Source of the DNA: an uncultured Lachnospiraceae bacterium
GTDB taxonomy: Bacteria > Bacillota > Clostridia > Lachnospirales > Lachnospiraceae
Direction: 5' to 3'
NCBI GenBank assembly: GCA_900544445.1
Contig: UQVK01000042.1
Coordinates: 1 to 28,831 of the forward strand
DNA: 28,831 nucleotides
Shown: piece after piece, positions 16,393 to 23,942 of the stretch
Numbering within the stretch: the stretch's first letter is position 1
Layout: the number at the start of each line of letters is the position of its first letter
The notes under the pieces: model-generated
Seen by the model: the letters and a program-made list of their open reading frames with translations, nothing else
What the model was told of the DNA's origin: nothing
Databases searched by the model: none
Program-made: the position numbers and the translations under genes

Positions 16393-17179
16393 ACTGAAAG
16401 GAATCCGTAAAACCTTTAATGCGGGCACCGTCAATGAAAAAACGGCTCTGGACGGTCTCAACCTGAAGCTGAAGGAAGGAGATTTTGTTACCGTCATCGG
16501 CGGAAACGGAGCCGGAAAGTCCACCATGCTGAATGCGGTGGCAGGCGTCTTCCCGGTGGACGAAGGAACGATCACCATCGACAGCATTGATGTGACAAGG
16601 CTTCCGGAATATAAGCGCGCCAAATATCTGGGCAGGGTATTTCAGGATCCTATGACCGGAACGGCGGCGAACATGCAGATCGAGGAAAACCTCGCCCTTG
16701 CCGCCCGCCGGGGAAGCAGGAGAACGCTGGTGCCCGGCATCACCCAGAAGGAACGCCAGATGTATCAGGAAAAGCTGAAAATTCTCGGCCTCGGCCTGGA
16801 ATTCCGCATGACCAGCAAAGTGGGGCTTCTTTCCGGCGGCCAGCGTCAGGCCCTGACCCTGCTCATGGCTACCCTGAAAAAACCCAGGCTCCTTCTTCTG
16901 GACGAGCACACCGCGGCGCTGGATCCCAAAACTGCGGCCAAGGTGCTGGAGGTAACGCAGCGCATCGTGGACGAGGAGCATCTCACCACCCTGATGATCA
17001 CGCATAACATGAAGGACGCCATTGCCCACGGCAACCGTCTGATCATGATGCATGAAGGAAAAATCATATACGATGTGGAAGGAGAGGAGAAGAAGAATCT
17101 GAAGGTTTCCGATCTTCTCCAGAAATTTGAACAGGCCAGCGGCGGAGAATTCGCCAACGACCGGATGATGTTAACCTGA
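16385..17179 (+). CDS. ABC transporter ATP-binding protein, TrpZ-like
   Basis: The 264-residue protein has Walker A GGNGAGKST at 39-47, signature LLSGGQRQALTLLMA near 145, Walker B LLLLDEHTAALDPK near 168 and the switch His in TLMITHNMKDA near 203. The His in DEHTAALD, where most ABC ATPases have Pro, is typical of ATPases paired with ABC_sub_bind proteins, which supports the cassette assignment. I chose GTG 16385 because GGAGG at about 16371 lies eight bases upstream; GTG 16376 would overlap the binding site. It overlaps the permease gene by eight bases. Its last 24 bases are duplicated just downstream. Confidence 0.9.
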   Translation: MLELKGIRKTFNAGTVNEKTALDGLNLKLKEGDFVTVIGGNGAGKSTMLNAVAGVFPVDEGTITIDSIDVTRLPEYKRAKYLGRVFQDPMTGTAANMQIEENLALAARRGSRRTLVPGITQKERQMYQEKLKILGLGLEFRMTSKVGLLSGGQRQALTLLMATLKKPRLLLLDEHTAALDPKTAAKVLEVTQRIVDEEHLTTLMITHNMKDAIAHGNRLIMMHEGKIIYDVEGEEKKNLKVSDLLQKFEQASGGEFANDRMMLT

Positions 17180-17226
17180 CAAAAGCGTGAACTGGTCGTT
17201 GTACGACCGGATGATGTTAACCTGAC
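17157..17226. repeat. 24-bp direct repeat copying the end of the ATPase gene
   Basis: The 24 bases at 17157-17180, which carry the last codons and stop of the ATPase gene, recur exactly at 17203-17226. The copies are 46 bases apart, with the hairpin GGTCGT-TGT-ACGACC at 17194-17208 between and into the second copy. The second copy leads directly into the target site of the MITE-like element. A local tandem duplication is the simplest reading. Confidence 0.75.
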
Positions 17227-17231
17227 CTTTT

Positions 17232-17426
17232 GTTATGATTCACAGCACCCCACCCTCATTCGCACCCGTCGCCTCTTCGGGGCTCCAGTCCCGCGCCTTG
17301 CGGCACTAAGGCTGCTCATGGGGGTGGGGTGACTGCTTTGCAGTCCAGATTCAGAATGGATAACACGTGCTTACGTGCAAGCACGACGTGCGTGTTGTCC
17401 ATTCTGAATCGGCTGTGAATCGTAAC
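17232..17426. mobile_element. MITE-like element, 195 bp, with 15-bp terminal inverted repeats and 8-bp target duplication
   Basis: The ends GTTATGATTCACAGC (17232-17246) and GCTGTGAATCGTAAC (17412-17426) are inverted repeats with a single G-U-type difference. Immediately outside both lies GACCTTTT (17224-17231 and 17427-17434), a perfect 8-bp direct repeat as expected of a target-site duplication. Inside are further stems: CACCCCACCC/GGGTGGGGTG (17246-17331), GACTGC/GCAGTC (17331-17345) and a 20-bp arm pair (17348-17367 with 17391-17410) capped by TGCTT/AAGCA. No open reading frame fits, so it is non-autonomous. An 8-bp duplication is known for IS66 and ISL3 families, but I cannot assign the parent. 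Confidence 0.75.
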
Positions 17427-17605
17427 GACCTTTTGACAATTTTTTTCAAAAGGGCTGGATTTTTATACAGAAATGTGAGAAAATAGAGCGAACGATTGGG
17501 GACGGGCCTTTTGCGGCCATCAGCCGGCATCAGGTCCCGTCGGCGGAGATATCCGGCAATATCCCCGCCCGCTGAAACAATCTACATATCGAAAGGAGTT
17601 TTCAC
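17427..17605 (+). other. Structured upstream region of the NifU-like/GGGtGRT pair
   Basis: CCTTTTGA (17429-17436) pairs with TCAAAAGG (17446-17453) right after the MITE. A TTGACA at 17433 is within this stem and lacks a well-spaced -10 box, so the promoter is uncertain. Further on, GACGGG (17501) pairs with CCCGTC (17536-17541), and GGCGGAGATAT (17542-17552) pairs with ATATCCCCGCC (17559-17569) with one mismatch. The strong site AAAGGAG precedes the ATG. The stems suggest a folded leader RNA; it matches no riboswitch class I recognise. Confidence 0.45.
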
Positions 17606-18298
17606 ATGATCTATTCAAAAGAAGTTGAAGAAATGTGTCCCGTGGCACAGGGCGTTGCTCATGGCTGTGCTCCGATCCCTGAAGAAGCGAAATGGGTAAA
17701 GTCCAAAGAAATCAAGGACATTTCCGGTCTTACCCATGGTGTTGGCTGGTGTGCTCCTCAGCAGGGCGCCTGCAAGCTGACTCTGAATGTAAAAGAGGGT
17801 ATCATCCAGGAGGCTCTGGTAGAGACCATCGGATGCTCCGGCATGACCCACTCCGCAGCTATGGCAGCTGAGATCCTTCCGGGAAGAACGGTTCTGGAAG
17901 CTTTAAATACAGACCTTGTATGCGACGCGATCAACACCGCCATGAGAGAGCTGTTCCTTCAGATCGCTTACGGCAGAACCCAGAGCGCGTTCTCTGAGGA
18001 CGGACTTCCCATCGGTGCCGGACTTGAGGACCTTGGTAAGGGACTCAGAAGCCAGGTTGGTACCATGTACGGAACTCTGAAGAAGGGTCCCCGTTATCTG
18101 GAAATGGCTGAAGGCTATGTAACGGGAATCGCTCTTGACGAGGACAACCAGATTATCGGCTACCAGTATGTAAGCCTTGGAAAGATGACGGACTTCATCA
18201 AGAAGGGCGACGATCCCAACACGGCATATGAGAAGGCAAAAGGCCAGTATGGACGTGTTGAAGATGCAGTCAAGATCATTGATCCCAGACAGGAATAA
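17606..18298 (+). CDS. NifU/IscU-like iron-sulfur scaffold-type protein
   Basis: The 230-residue cytoplasmic protein carries a NifU_N-like core: GACKLTLNVKEGIIQEALVE then IGCSGMTHSAAMAAEIL, placing cysteines at 56 and 77 as in scaffold proteins. Additional cysteines at 11, 21 and 49 are unusual for simple IscU and could bind another metal site. The C-terminal 100 residues are unlike IscU. No cysteine desulfurase gene is near, so a role in general cluster assembly is uncertain. It is always read together with the GGGtGRT gene 15 bases downstream. Codon choice is strongly biased (many CTG, GGC, ATC), which suggests high expression. AAAGGAG precedes the ATG. Confidence 0.75.
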   Translation: MIYSKEVEEMCPVAQGVAHGCAPIPEEAKWVKSKEIKDISGLTHGVGWCAPQQGACKLTLNVKEGIIQEALVETIGCSGMTHSAAMAAEILPGRTVLEALNTDLVCDAINTAMRELFLQIAYGRTQSAFSEDGLPIGAGLEDLGKGLRSQVGTMYGTLKKGPRYLEMAEGYVTGIALDEDNQIIGYQYVSLGKMTDFIKKGDDPNTAYEKAKGQYGRVEDAVKIIDPRQE

Positions 18299-18313
18299 GA
18301 GGAGGTAGCGAAA

Positions 18314-19324
18314 ATGGCTTTATTTGAATCCTATGAGAGACGTATTGATAAAATCAATGCCGTACTGAACAGCTATGGCATTGCTTCTCTGGAAGAGGCA
18401 GAGAAGATCACGAAGGATGCCGGCCTTGACGTGTATGATCAGGTGAAAAAGATTCAGCCCATCTGCTTTGAAAATGCTTGCTGGGCATATATTGTTGGCG
18501 CTGCAATCGCCATCAAGAAGGGCTGCAGAAAGGCTTCTGAGGCTGCTGCAGCGATCGGAGAAGGCCTTCAGGCTTTCTGTATTCCCGGTTCCGTTGCTGA
18601 CACCCGTAAGGTAGGTCTTGGACATGGAAACCTGGGCAAGATGCTTCTGGAAGAGGATACCGAGTGCTTCTGCTTCCTGGCAGGACATGAGTCCTTTGCT
18701 GCTGCGGAAGGCGCGATCGGAATCGCTGAAAAGGCAAACAAGGTTCGTAAGAAACCCCTGAGAGTTATCCTGAACGGTCTTGGAAAGGACGCTGCTCAGA
18801 TCATCTCCAGAATCAACGGCTTCACCTTTGTTGAGACCGAATATGATCCTTATACCAACACCGTTAAGGAAGTATTCCGTAAGTCCTATTCCGATGGACT
18901 CCGCGCAAAGGTTAACTGCTACGGCGCAAACGATGTCTGCGAAGGCGTTGCTATCATGCACAAGGAGAACGTTGACGTTTCCATCACCGGAAACTCCACC
19001 AACCCGACCAGATTCCAGCATCCCGTTGCAGGTACCTACAAGAAGGAGCGCCTGGAGCAGGGCAAGAAGTACTTCTCCGTTGCATCCGGCGGCGGCACCG
19101 GCCGTACCCTTCATCCCGATAACATGGCTGCAGGTCCTGCTTCCTACGGCATGACCGATACCATGGGCCGTATGCATTCCGATGCGCAGTTCGCAGGTTC
19201 TTCCTCCGTTCCCGCGCACGTAGAAATGATGGGATTAATTGGCGCCGGAAACAACCCGATGGTTGGAATGACCGTGGCCGTTGCGGTAAGCATCGAAGAA
19301 GCTGCAAACGCTGGTAAGTTCTAA
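18314..19324 (+). CDS. GGGtGRT family protein
   Basis: The 336-residue soluble protein contains the motif GGGTGRT at residues 259-265 in ASGGGTGRTLHPDNMAAG, which names the GGGtGRT family. The N-terminal half is helical and Ala/Lys-rich; conserved stretches include GHGNLGKMLLEEDTECFCFLAGHESFAAAEG and NGLGKDAAQIISRINGFTF. No catalytic function is established for the family to my knowledge; the glycine-rich loop suggests phosphate or nucleotide binding. AGGAGG lies eight bases before the ATG, and the spacing to the NifU-like gene shows one operon. Codon bias is as strong as in its partner. A stem-loop follows 34 bases after the stop. Confidence 0.85.
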   Translation: MALFESYERRIDKINAVLNSYGIASLEEAEKITKDAGLDVYDQVKKIQPICFENACWAYIVGAAIAIKKGCRKASEAAAAIGEGLQAFCIPGSVADTRKVGLGHGNLGKMLLEEDTECFCFLAGHESFAAAEGAIGIAEKANKVRKKPLRVILNGLGKDAAQIISRINGFTFVETEYDPYTNTVKEVFRKSYSDGLRAKVNCYGANDVCEGVAIMHKENVDVSITGNSTNPTRFQHPVAGTYKKERLEQGKKYFSVASGGGTGRTLHPDNMAAGPASYGMTDTMGRMHSDAQFAGSSSVPAHVEMMGLIGAGNNPMVGMTVAVAVSIEEAANAGKF

Positions 19325-19357
19325 ATAAAATATTGAATCATTTCAAATGATAATTAG

Positions 19358-19391
19358 GAGTGGACTTTTATTATAGTATAAAAGTCCACTC
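19358..19391. other. Perfect 13-bp stem-loop at the operon end
   Basis: GAGTGGACTTTTA (19358-19370) pairs perfectly with TAAAAGTCCACTC (19379-19391) across an 8-base loop. It is the right place for the terminator of the GGGtGRT operon, but no T-run follows. It also marks the left edge of an AT-rich region. Confidence 0.55.
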
Positions 19392-19440
19392 TTGCAATAT
19401 TAACAGATATATGGTAGAGAATAAATAATACGGTGAATAT

Positions 19441-19737
19441 ATGATTGAAAAAGACGAAGCAACATTGAGCTGTGAAAAAGATTATACTGTTTTCCGATTT
19501 CGTAATCATGTGATTCGATTTAAGGCGCCATATTCTCTTGAAAGATATACAGAAGTAAAAGAATGGGATCATGGTTATCTCGTTGTAATGGCAAAGTACG
19601 CACATAATGATCAGGAGGAAGAAGAGTATATTGATCTGGTGCCTGTTTTAAAAAATTTGTATTTTGATTCCAGTGTTTTTCTGGCTCCAATTAAGAAAGT
19701 GAGAATAGCCGATGACAAATATAATAAAGGTAGCTGA
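19441..19737 (+). CDS. Small hypothetical protein, possibly DUF2442-like
   Basis: The 98-residue protein has an acidic middle (HNDQEEEEYIDLVPVL) followed by LKNLYFDSSVFLAPIKKVRI. The pattern 'hydrophobic strand, Asp-Leu, ..., F.api..V.I' is reminiscent of DUF2442, whose genes often neighbour DUF4160 genes; the match is weak and by eye. No signal peptide or membrane segment is present. The next gene overlaps by 26 bases. The region is markedly AT-richer than its flanks, suggesting transfer. A weak GGTGA precedes the ATG. Confidence 0.55.
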   Translation: MIEKDEATLSCEKDYTVFRFRNHVIRFKAPYSLERYTEVKEWDHGYLVVMAKYAHNDQEEEEYIDLVPVLKNLYFDSSVFLAPIKKVRIADDKYNKGS

Positions 19738-19936
19738 TGAAGCCGATATGATTGTAAATGGATATGCTTTTACCCGTAATCAGGAAAATTATCGTGTCCT
19801 CAATTTAAACCGCCCTGATAGAGCAGCGGTTTTTGCAAAAAACGGCGAAGTGCTGGAAACAAGCATGGATGATATAGAAATAAGTATAGTGAAGGATTAT
19901 TTGAAAAAGAACAGGAAATTTATGGAGGAGATGTGA
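19712..19936 (+). CDS. Small hypothetical protein
   Basis: The 74-residue protein reads as a short alpha/beta chain: DADMIVNGYAFT-like strand, NRPDRAAVFAKNGEVLETSMDD and a C-terminal helix ISIVKDYLKKNRKFMEEM. I do not recognise a family. It overlaps the previous gene by 26 bases and shares its stop region with the next start, so the three small genes are translated together. The ribosome binding site is weak, so translation may depend on coupling. Confidence 0.55.
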   Translation: MTNIIKVADEADMIVNGYAFTRNQENYRVLNLNRPDRAAVFAKNGEVLETSMDDIEISIVKDYLKKNRKFMEEM

Positions 19937-20217
19937 TGCCGAAATATTATGAATTCAAAATTGTCGGATACTATTTATATTTCACATCTCATTGCGTAAT
20001 TGAATGTATGCATGTTCATGCGAGTGACAGAAGACTGACAGAGGCAGGATCGGCAAAGTTTTTTGTTCAGGAAAATGGAGATACGATTTTGCAGAACAGA
20101 GGTATCCTGAAGGACAGGGAAATTCATATTATACAGGGGTTCATAAAACAAAATTATCAGGAAATGTACTTAAAATGGGCAGAGTACAGTTCAGAAGGTT
20201 TCTATGGTGAGAAATAG
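19936..20217 (+). CDS. Small DUF4160-like protein
   Basis: The 93-residue protein MPKYYEFKIVGYYLYFTSHC has the DUF4160 layout: an early YYLYF strand, a HVHASD motif in place of the usual HFHA, and a C-terminal helix IIQGFIKQNYQEMYLKWAEYS resembling the LEWAE..EEL..NW ending. DUF4160 genes are frequent partners of DUF2442 genes in toxin-antitoxin-like pairs; that role is inference here. The ATG at 19936 follows GGAGGAG by five bases; a GTG at 19933 is too close to the site. Confidence 0.6.
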   Translation: MPKYYEFKIVGYYLYFTSHCVIECMHVHASDRRLTEAGSAKFFVQENGDTILQNRGILKDREIHIIQGFIKQNYQEMYLKWAEYSSEGFYGEK

Positions 20218-20303
20218 CAGGCAACCGTATTACGGGATATATCACAGCTTTTTCCGGCATTTTTATAACTTCATTGGAGTAAAAACGTAACAGAGATAAT
20301 ATT

Positions 20304-20765
20304 ATGCTATCAAAAATACAGAAAGATTTGTTTGATAATACAACTTCACCGGTAATCAAGTACAGGCTTGCACTTTTGTTAAACGAAAATATAAGTCAGG
20401 AGTGCTTTGATAATTTTTACACCAGCAAATGGGTACAAATGCTAAAAGACAACCAGAACGCTGATGGAGGATATGGACGTTTTCATTCTCAAAATTCAAA
20501 AATAAAACAAAAGTATGGTACAACAGAAAAAGCAATTGAATCTATGAATATTCTCGGACTGAGAAGAGGCAATGAGCTTGTGGACAAACTTTGCCTTTAC
20601 ATGGAAAAGATCTTGAATAATGAAATAGCTTGGCCGGATGGCTATGAAAAGAACAAGTGGTATCGTGCAGCACAGCCCATATTTGTTATTTCTAAGCTGT
20701 CAAATTTTACATCAGAAGATAAAGCCTATATTTGGACCCTGAAGCCGGCCAGCTTAGTGCATTGA
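20304..20765 (+). pseudogene. Truncated prenyltransferase/cyclase-repeat-like gene
   Basis: The 153-residue product contains WVQMLKDNQNADGGYGRF and later AWPDGYEKNKWYRAAQPIFVISKL, both with the Gln/Gly/Trp-rich flavour of squalene-cyclase or prenyltransferase alpha-alpha barrel repeats. Such proteins normally run to 250 residues or more. Homology-like sequence stops at about base 20735, where composition changes from AT-rich to GC-rich, and the last ten codons read into unrelated sequence. I infer a deletion or recombination that removed the 3' end. The ATG at 20304 has no good ribosome binding site. Confidence 0.55.
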
Positions 20766-20833
20766 TCACTTTGTTCAGCGATGTGCGTGAGTTTATGAAA
20801 TATGTTCCAGACAGGAGTGGTGACAATGATTAA
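20735..20833 (+). pseudogene. C-terminal remnant of an unidentified gene
   Basis: In another frame from the truncated gene, 32 codons read DPEAGQLSALITLFSDVREF and on to a TAA at 20831-20833. There is no start codon or ribosome binding site, but the reading is compositionally protein-like. It looks like the surviving tail of a gene whose front was lost at the same junction. The family is not recognised. Confidence 0.35.
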
Positions 20834-20885
20834 GCTGCATATTTCCCGTTCGGGTAAGGATACGCCCTTCGAAAAGGAGATTTAT

Positions 20886-21563
20886 ATGGACTTATTACAG
20901 GCAATGCGTAACCGGCATTCGGTACGGTCTTATACAAACAAACCGATAGAAGGTGAAGTAAAAGAAAAGTTATCCGCTTTGATTGCGCAGTGCAACGGGG
21001 AAAGCGGCCTGCACATTCAACTTGTTTTGGATGAGCCGAATGCGTTTGACAGCATGATGGCACACTATGGTAAATTTTCTGGTGTCAGAAACTATATTGT
21101 GATGGCCGGAAAGAAAACTGCAGAGCTGGAGGAGACCTGCGGCTATTACGGAGAAAAGATCGTGCTTTACGCGCAGACTCTGGGGCTGAATACCTGCTGG
21201 GTCGCCATGACCTACAGTAAGGGCAAGGCTGTGTTCCAGCTTGACCAGGATGAAAAAGTCTGTCTCGTCATCGCGGTCGGTTATGGCGAGACAGAGGGTA
21301 CGGCACATAAAGTTAAGTCAAGGGAACGTGTCATGAAAGTCCAGGGAACACCACCAGAGTGGTTTATCCGCGGCATTGATGCGGCTCTTCTGGCTCCCAC
21401 TGCCATGAATCAGCAAAAATTCGTCTTTTCGCTGGATGGCAATACCGTGTCGGCAAAGGCGGGAATGGGATTTTACAGTAGAATTGATTTGGGCATTGCA
21501 AAATACCATTTTGAGATTGGCGCAGGAACAGAGAATTTCCAGTGGGGCAAAACCAGTTCCTGA
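20886..21563 (+). CDS. Nitroreductase family protein (TM1586-like)
   Basis: The 225-residue protein starts MDLLQAMRNRHSVRSYTNKPI, the FMN-binding N-terminal motif of nitroreductases (Arg and Ser contact FMN phosphate). GLNTCWVAMTYSKGKA and the C-terminal DLGIAKYHFEIGAG match the putative TM1586 nitroreductase subfamily, which comprises two fused half-domains. FMN- and NAD(P)H-dependent reduction is inferred; the substrate is unknown. I chose the ATG at 20886 because AAAAGGAG lies just upstream; the frame is open to 20802, but the extension falls over the gene remnant. It appears monocistronic and has no obvious terminator. Confidence 0.85.
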   Translation: MDLLQAMRNRHSVRSYTNKPIEGEVKEKLSALIAQCNGESGLHIQLVLDEPNAFDSMMAHYGKFSGVRNYIVMAGKKTAELEETCGYYGEKIVLYAQTLGLNTCWVAMTYSKGKAVFQLDQDEKVCLVIAVGYGETEGTAHKVKSRERVMKVQGTPPEWFIRGIDAALLAPTAMNQQKFVFSLDGNTVSAKAGMGFYSRIDLGIAKYHFEIGAGTENFQWGKTSS

Positions 21564-21689
21564 AGCTGTCATCGCCTTGCGTATATCTGTCATTATCTGT
21601 TCATTATAAGCAGCAGGACAGGGCATCGGAAATGCCCCATCCTTCCGGGGGTGCTGTTCATCTGCCGTATGGAGAAACCGATATGGCGG

Positions 21690-22307
21690 TCATTCGATTT
21701 CAATGGATACGCTCCCGTCCGCATGCTCGCCCCATACGCCGATATAGGTGCTTGCGCCGTTCACCTCCACAGTGCCGGTGTAGGTGCCGCTTTCAGAGAG
21801 AAGAACCACGGGATCATCTGAGCCGGAGCGGAGAAAAACTGCGGCGCTGCCGTTTTCAAGGGAAAGCGTGCACGTGATGTTCAGGGTGCTGCCGCCCTCG
21901 CGTTCCAGAGTGGTGCCGCCGAACAGAAGCTCTGTCCCTGTAAAATCCGAATAGTCCGCCTCATAGGAACCCGTATAATCATCCCCGCCTTTTTCCAGGC
22001 GGCCTTTCAATCTGCCTTCCGGCGTCAGCGCGGTAGAACCCGCTTCATCCAGAAGCGTCCCATAGGCTTCCAGAAGATGGTCTTTTAGCTGTCCATCGTC
22101 CGTTTCTGTTAAGGAATCAAGTATCTGGCTGGTGCCATCCGCCAGTCCGTTCATCACAATATCGGTGCCATCCGCCAGTCCGCTCAAAATGGCGTCCGTT
22201 CCGTCCGCCAGAGACTGCATGGCCGTTGAGCAGCCGGATAAGCTGCAGGCGCAAAGCAGCGCACAGGTGAAACTTATGATTTTTCTGATTGTTTTGCTTA
22301 TCTTCAT
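21690..22307 (-). CDS. Lipoprotein with 11-residue tandem repeats
   Basis: The protein (205 residues) has a lipoprotein signal peptide with lipobox LSGC, so Cys26 should be lipidated and the chain exposed outside. Three tandem repeats follow at residues 33-65: LADGTDAILSG, LADGTDIVMNG and LADGTSQILDS (33-nt repeats in DNA at about 22113-22211). The remaining 130 residues form a beta-rich domain (EADYSDFTGTELLFGG, ESGTYTGTVEVNG). AAGGAGG lies ten bases before the ATG. It is the last gene of the export operon, 15 bases after the second permease. A role in immunity, as for lanthipeptide immunity lipoproteins (LanI), is a possibility from context only. Confidence 0.75.
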   Translation of the reverse strand: MKISKTIRKIISFTCALLCACSLSGCSTAMQSLADGTDAILSGLADGTDIVMNGLADGTSQILDSLTETDDGQLKDHLLEAYGTLLDEAGSTALTPEGRLKGRLEKGGDDYTGSYEADYSDFTGTELLFGGTTLEREGGSTLNITCTLSLENGSAAVFLRSGSDDPVVLLSESGTYTGTVEVNGASTYIGVWGEHADGSVSIEIE

Positions 22308-22322
22308 GAGCGATTTTCCTCC

Positions 22323-23126
22323 TTAAGCGCGCTGCCTGCCGCGCCCTTTCCTTCCTTTTTTCTTTTTTGTTTTTCCCGCACGGCTGGTGGGATGCGAAAG
22401 CAGCAGAACCGCCGCCGTCAGAACAAGAACCGCCGCGATGCCTGCAAGCGACAGTAGGATGCTGGGGGGCTGCGTAGCGCCGTTATAATCCTGCATATCA
22501 AATCCGGCGAGGATCAGCGCCGCAGAGAACGGATATGCGGACAGCAGGAAGCCGCTCTTGAAAAACAGAATGCAATACCCCAGGAAAAATGTCAGAAGGG
22601 AACCGCCAAGATAAGCTCCCCGTATCTGACCGAAAATCAAAATCATCGGCATGCAGACCAGGCAGGTATTGAAAGCTGCCGCAACCACCTGCGCGCCCTG
22701 CCGTAACAGGACGGCGGCGGAAAGACCGTCCAGGTCGGCAATCGTGCCTGTCAGAACCGTGACGGCCACGCTGTAGGCTCCAAACATCAGGGACAGACAG
22801 ATGGTGACGATCAGCTTTCCTCCCAGCAGTCCGGGGTAAGAGACCGGAACCGTCAGCAGATTTTTCATGGTGTCGTTCGTGTGTTCGCGGTCAATCATCC
22901 AGCCGCCGGTCATGACAAGAGAGAGCGGCAGGAAAATCTGCGTATTTCCCCAGATTACGCTGGAAAACAGGCTGACAAAATCATAGCCGGGATCACGGTT
23001 TTCCGGGTTGACGATCAGCTGGCTGCCATATTGCACAACGGGGCAGAGCGCCAGAGCCACGATGCCGACCAGCAGAATCTGGCAGCGCCTTATCTTGCGC
23101 CATTCCCCTTTCAGAATACTCCACAT
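22323..23126 (-). CDS. ABC-2 type permease, LanE/LanG-like
   Basis: The 267-residue membrane protein has about six hydrophobic segments and an MWSILKGEWRKIRR start typical of lanthipeptide-immunity/bacitracin-type ABC permeases. DREHTNDTMKNLLTVPVSYPGLLGGKL near residue 80 is also found, nearly the same, in the paralogue encoded upstream (EEQDNDTLKNLMTVPVGKPELALAK). The Lys/Arg-rich C-terminus (KTKKKKGRKGRGRQR) is unusual. AGGAGGTG precedes the ATG, 12 bases after the first permease. Together with the ATPase the two permeases form a LanFEG/Cpr-type exporter. Confidence 0.85.
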   Translation of the reverse strand: MWSILKGEWRKIRRCQILLVGIVALALCPVVQYGSQLIVNPENRDPGYDFVSLFSSVIWGNTQIFLPLSLVMTGGWMIDREHTNDTMKNLLTVPVSYPGLLGGKLIVTICLSLMFGAYSVAVTVLTGTIADLDGLSAAVLLRQGAQVVAAAFNTCLVCMPMILIFGQIRGAYLGGSLLTFFLGYCILFFKSGFLLSAYPFSAALILAGFDMQDYNGATQPPSILLSLAGIAAVLVLTAAVLLLSHPTSRAGKTKKKKGRKGRGRQRA

Positions 23127-23138
23127 AGCTTACACCTC

Positions 23139-23942
23139 CTAACAGCTCTGGCGTTTATAGACCAGTGCGATTAAAGACAGAAACACCGCCGACTCCAGAA
23201 TAATAACCAGAAATGCCTGGGGAGTCGTCACAAAATAGGGGCTGATCCGTTCCAGCAGCTCCGACATCTGTGCACTGGAGTCTGAGGTATCAAGATACTG
23301 GAAGAACCAGCGGAAGGTCAGCGGTCCGGGCAGCAGTGTCCCCGGATTGAATCCAAACGGCTGCATGAGAAAAAAGTCGTTGGTGCCGAAAATATAGTTG
23401 ACCGTCGTATAGAAAAAGGTGATGATTACGGAAATAATGTAACTGCGGTTTAAAAGCACCACCAGAAGAACGCATGGCAACGCCCCGGCCCACATCATGA
23501 TCCCCTGGCCGATTCCCACCCAGAACAGCCTCCAGAAGCCTGTCGGCTCCAGTCCGGATGCCAGCACGATGGCCAGATTGACCAGGCCGCCGACAGCCAT
23601 AAACGCGTTGGAAAACAGAAACAGCAGCGCCATTTTCGCCAGGGCCAGCTCCGGTTTGCCCACGGGGACGGTCATCAGATTCTTCAGGGTATCGTTGTCC
23701 TGTTCTTCAAAAAGCAGATTGGATGCGAGCACGATCACGGCGGGCATGAGAAGCAGGTACGCGCTCAGCTGAAACAGGGCGGACATCAGGCGGTCCACCG
23801 CTTCCGCACCGTCTGAAAACTCCCTCATCTCCGGCAGAAACAGCGCGCATCCCAGCGGGAGCAGGGCCGAAATTGCCACTGCAGCGAAGAACAGAGGCCT
23901 GCGTTTCAGTTTGGCAAATTCACAACGTAAAAGCTTAAGCAA
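23139..23942 (-). CDS. ABC-2 type permease, LanE/LanG-like, TTG start
   Basis: The 267-residue protein has a basic N-terminus (LLRCEFAKLKRRPL) and about six membrane segments, and matches its neighbour in length and in the DNDTLKNLMTVPVG motif. I place the start at TTG 23942, eight bases after GGAGG, giving an eight-base overlap with the ATPase gene; the frame is open to 24056 but the added 38 residues lie inside the ATPase gene and are not membrane-like. It should pair with the second permease in the membrane. Export or expulsion of lanthipeptide-like antimicrobials is inferred from family and context. Confidence 0.85.
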   Translation of the reverse strand: MLKLLRCEFAKLKRRPLFFAAVAISALLPLGCALFLPEMREFSDGAEAVDRLMSALFQLSAYLLLMPAVIVLASNLLFEEQDNDTLKNLMTVPVGKPELALAKMALLFLFSNAFMAVGGLVNLAIVLASGLEPTGFWRLFWVGIGQGIMMWAGALPCVLLVVLLNRSYIISVIITFFYTTVNYIFGTNDFFLMQPFGFNPGTLLPGPLTFRWFFQYLDTSDSSAQMSELLERISPYFVTTPQAFLVIILESAVFLSLIALVYKRQSC

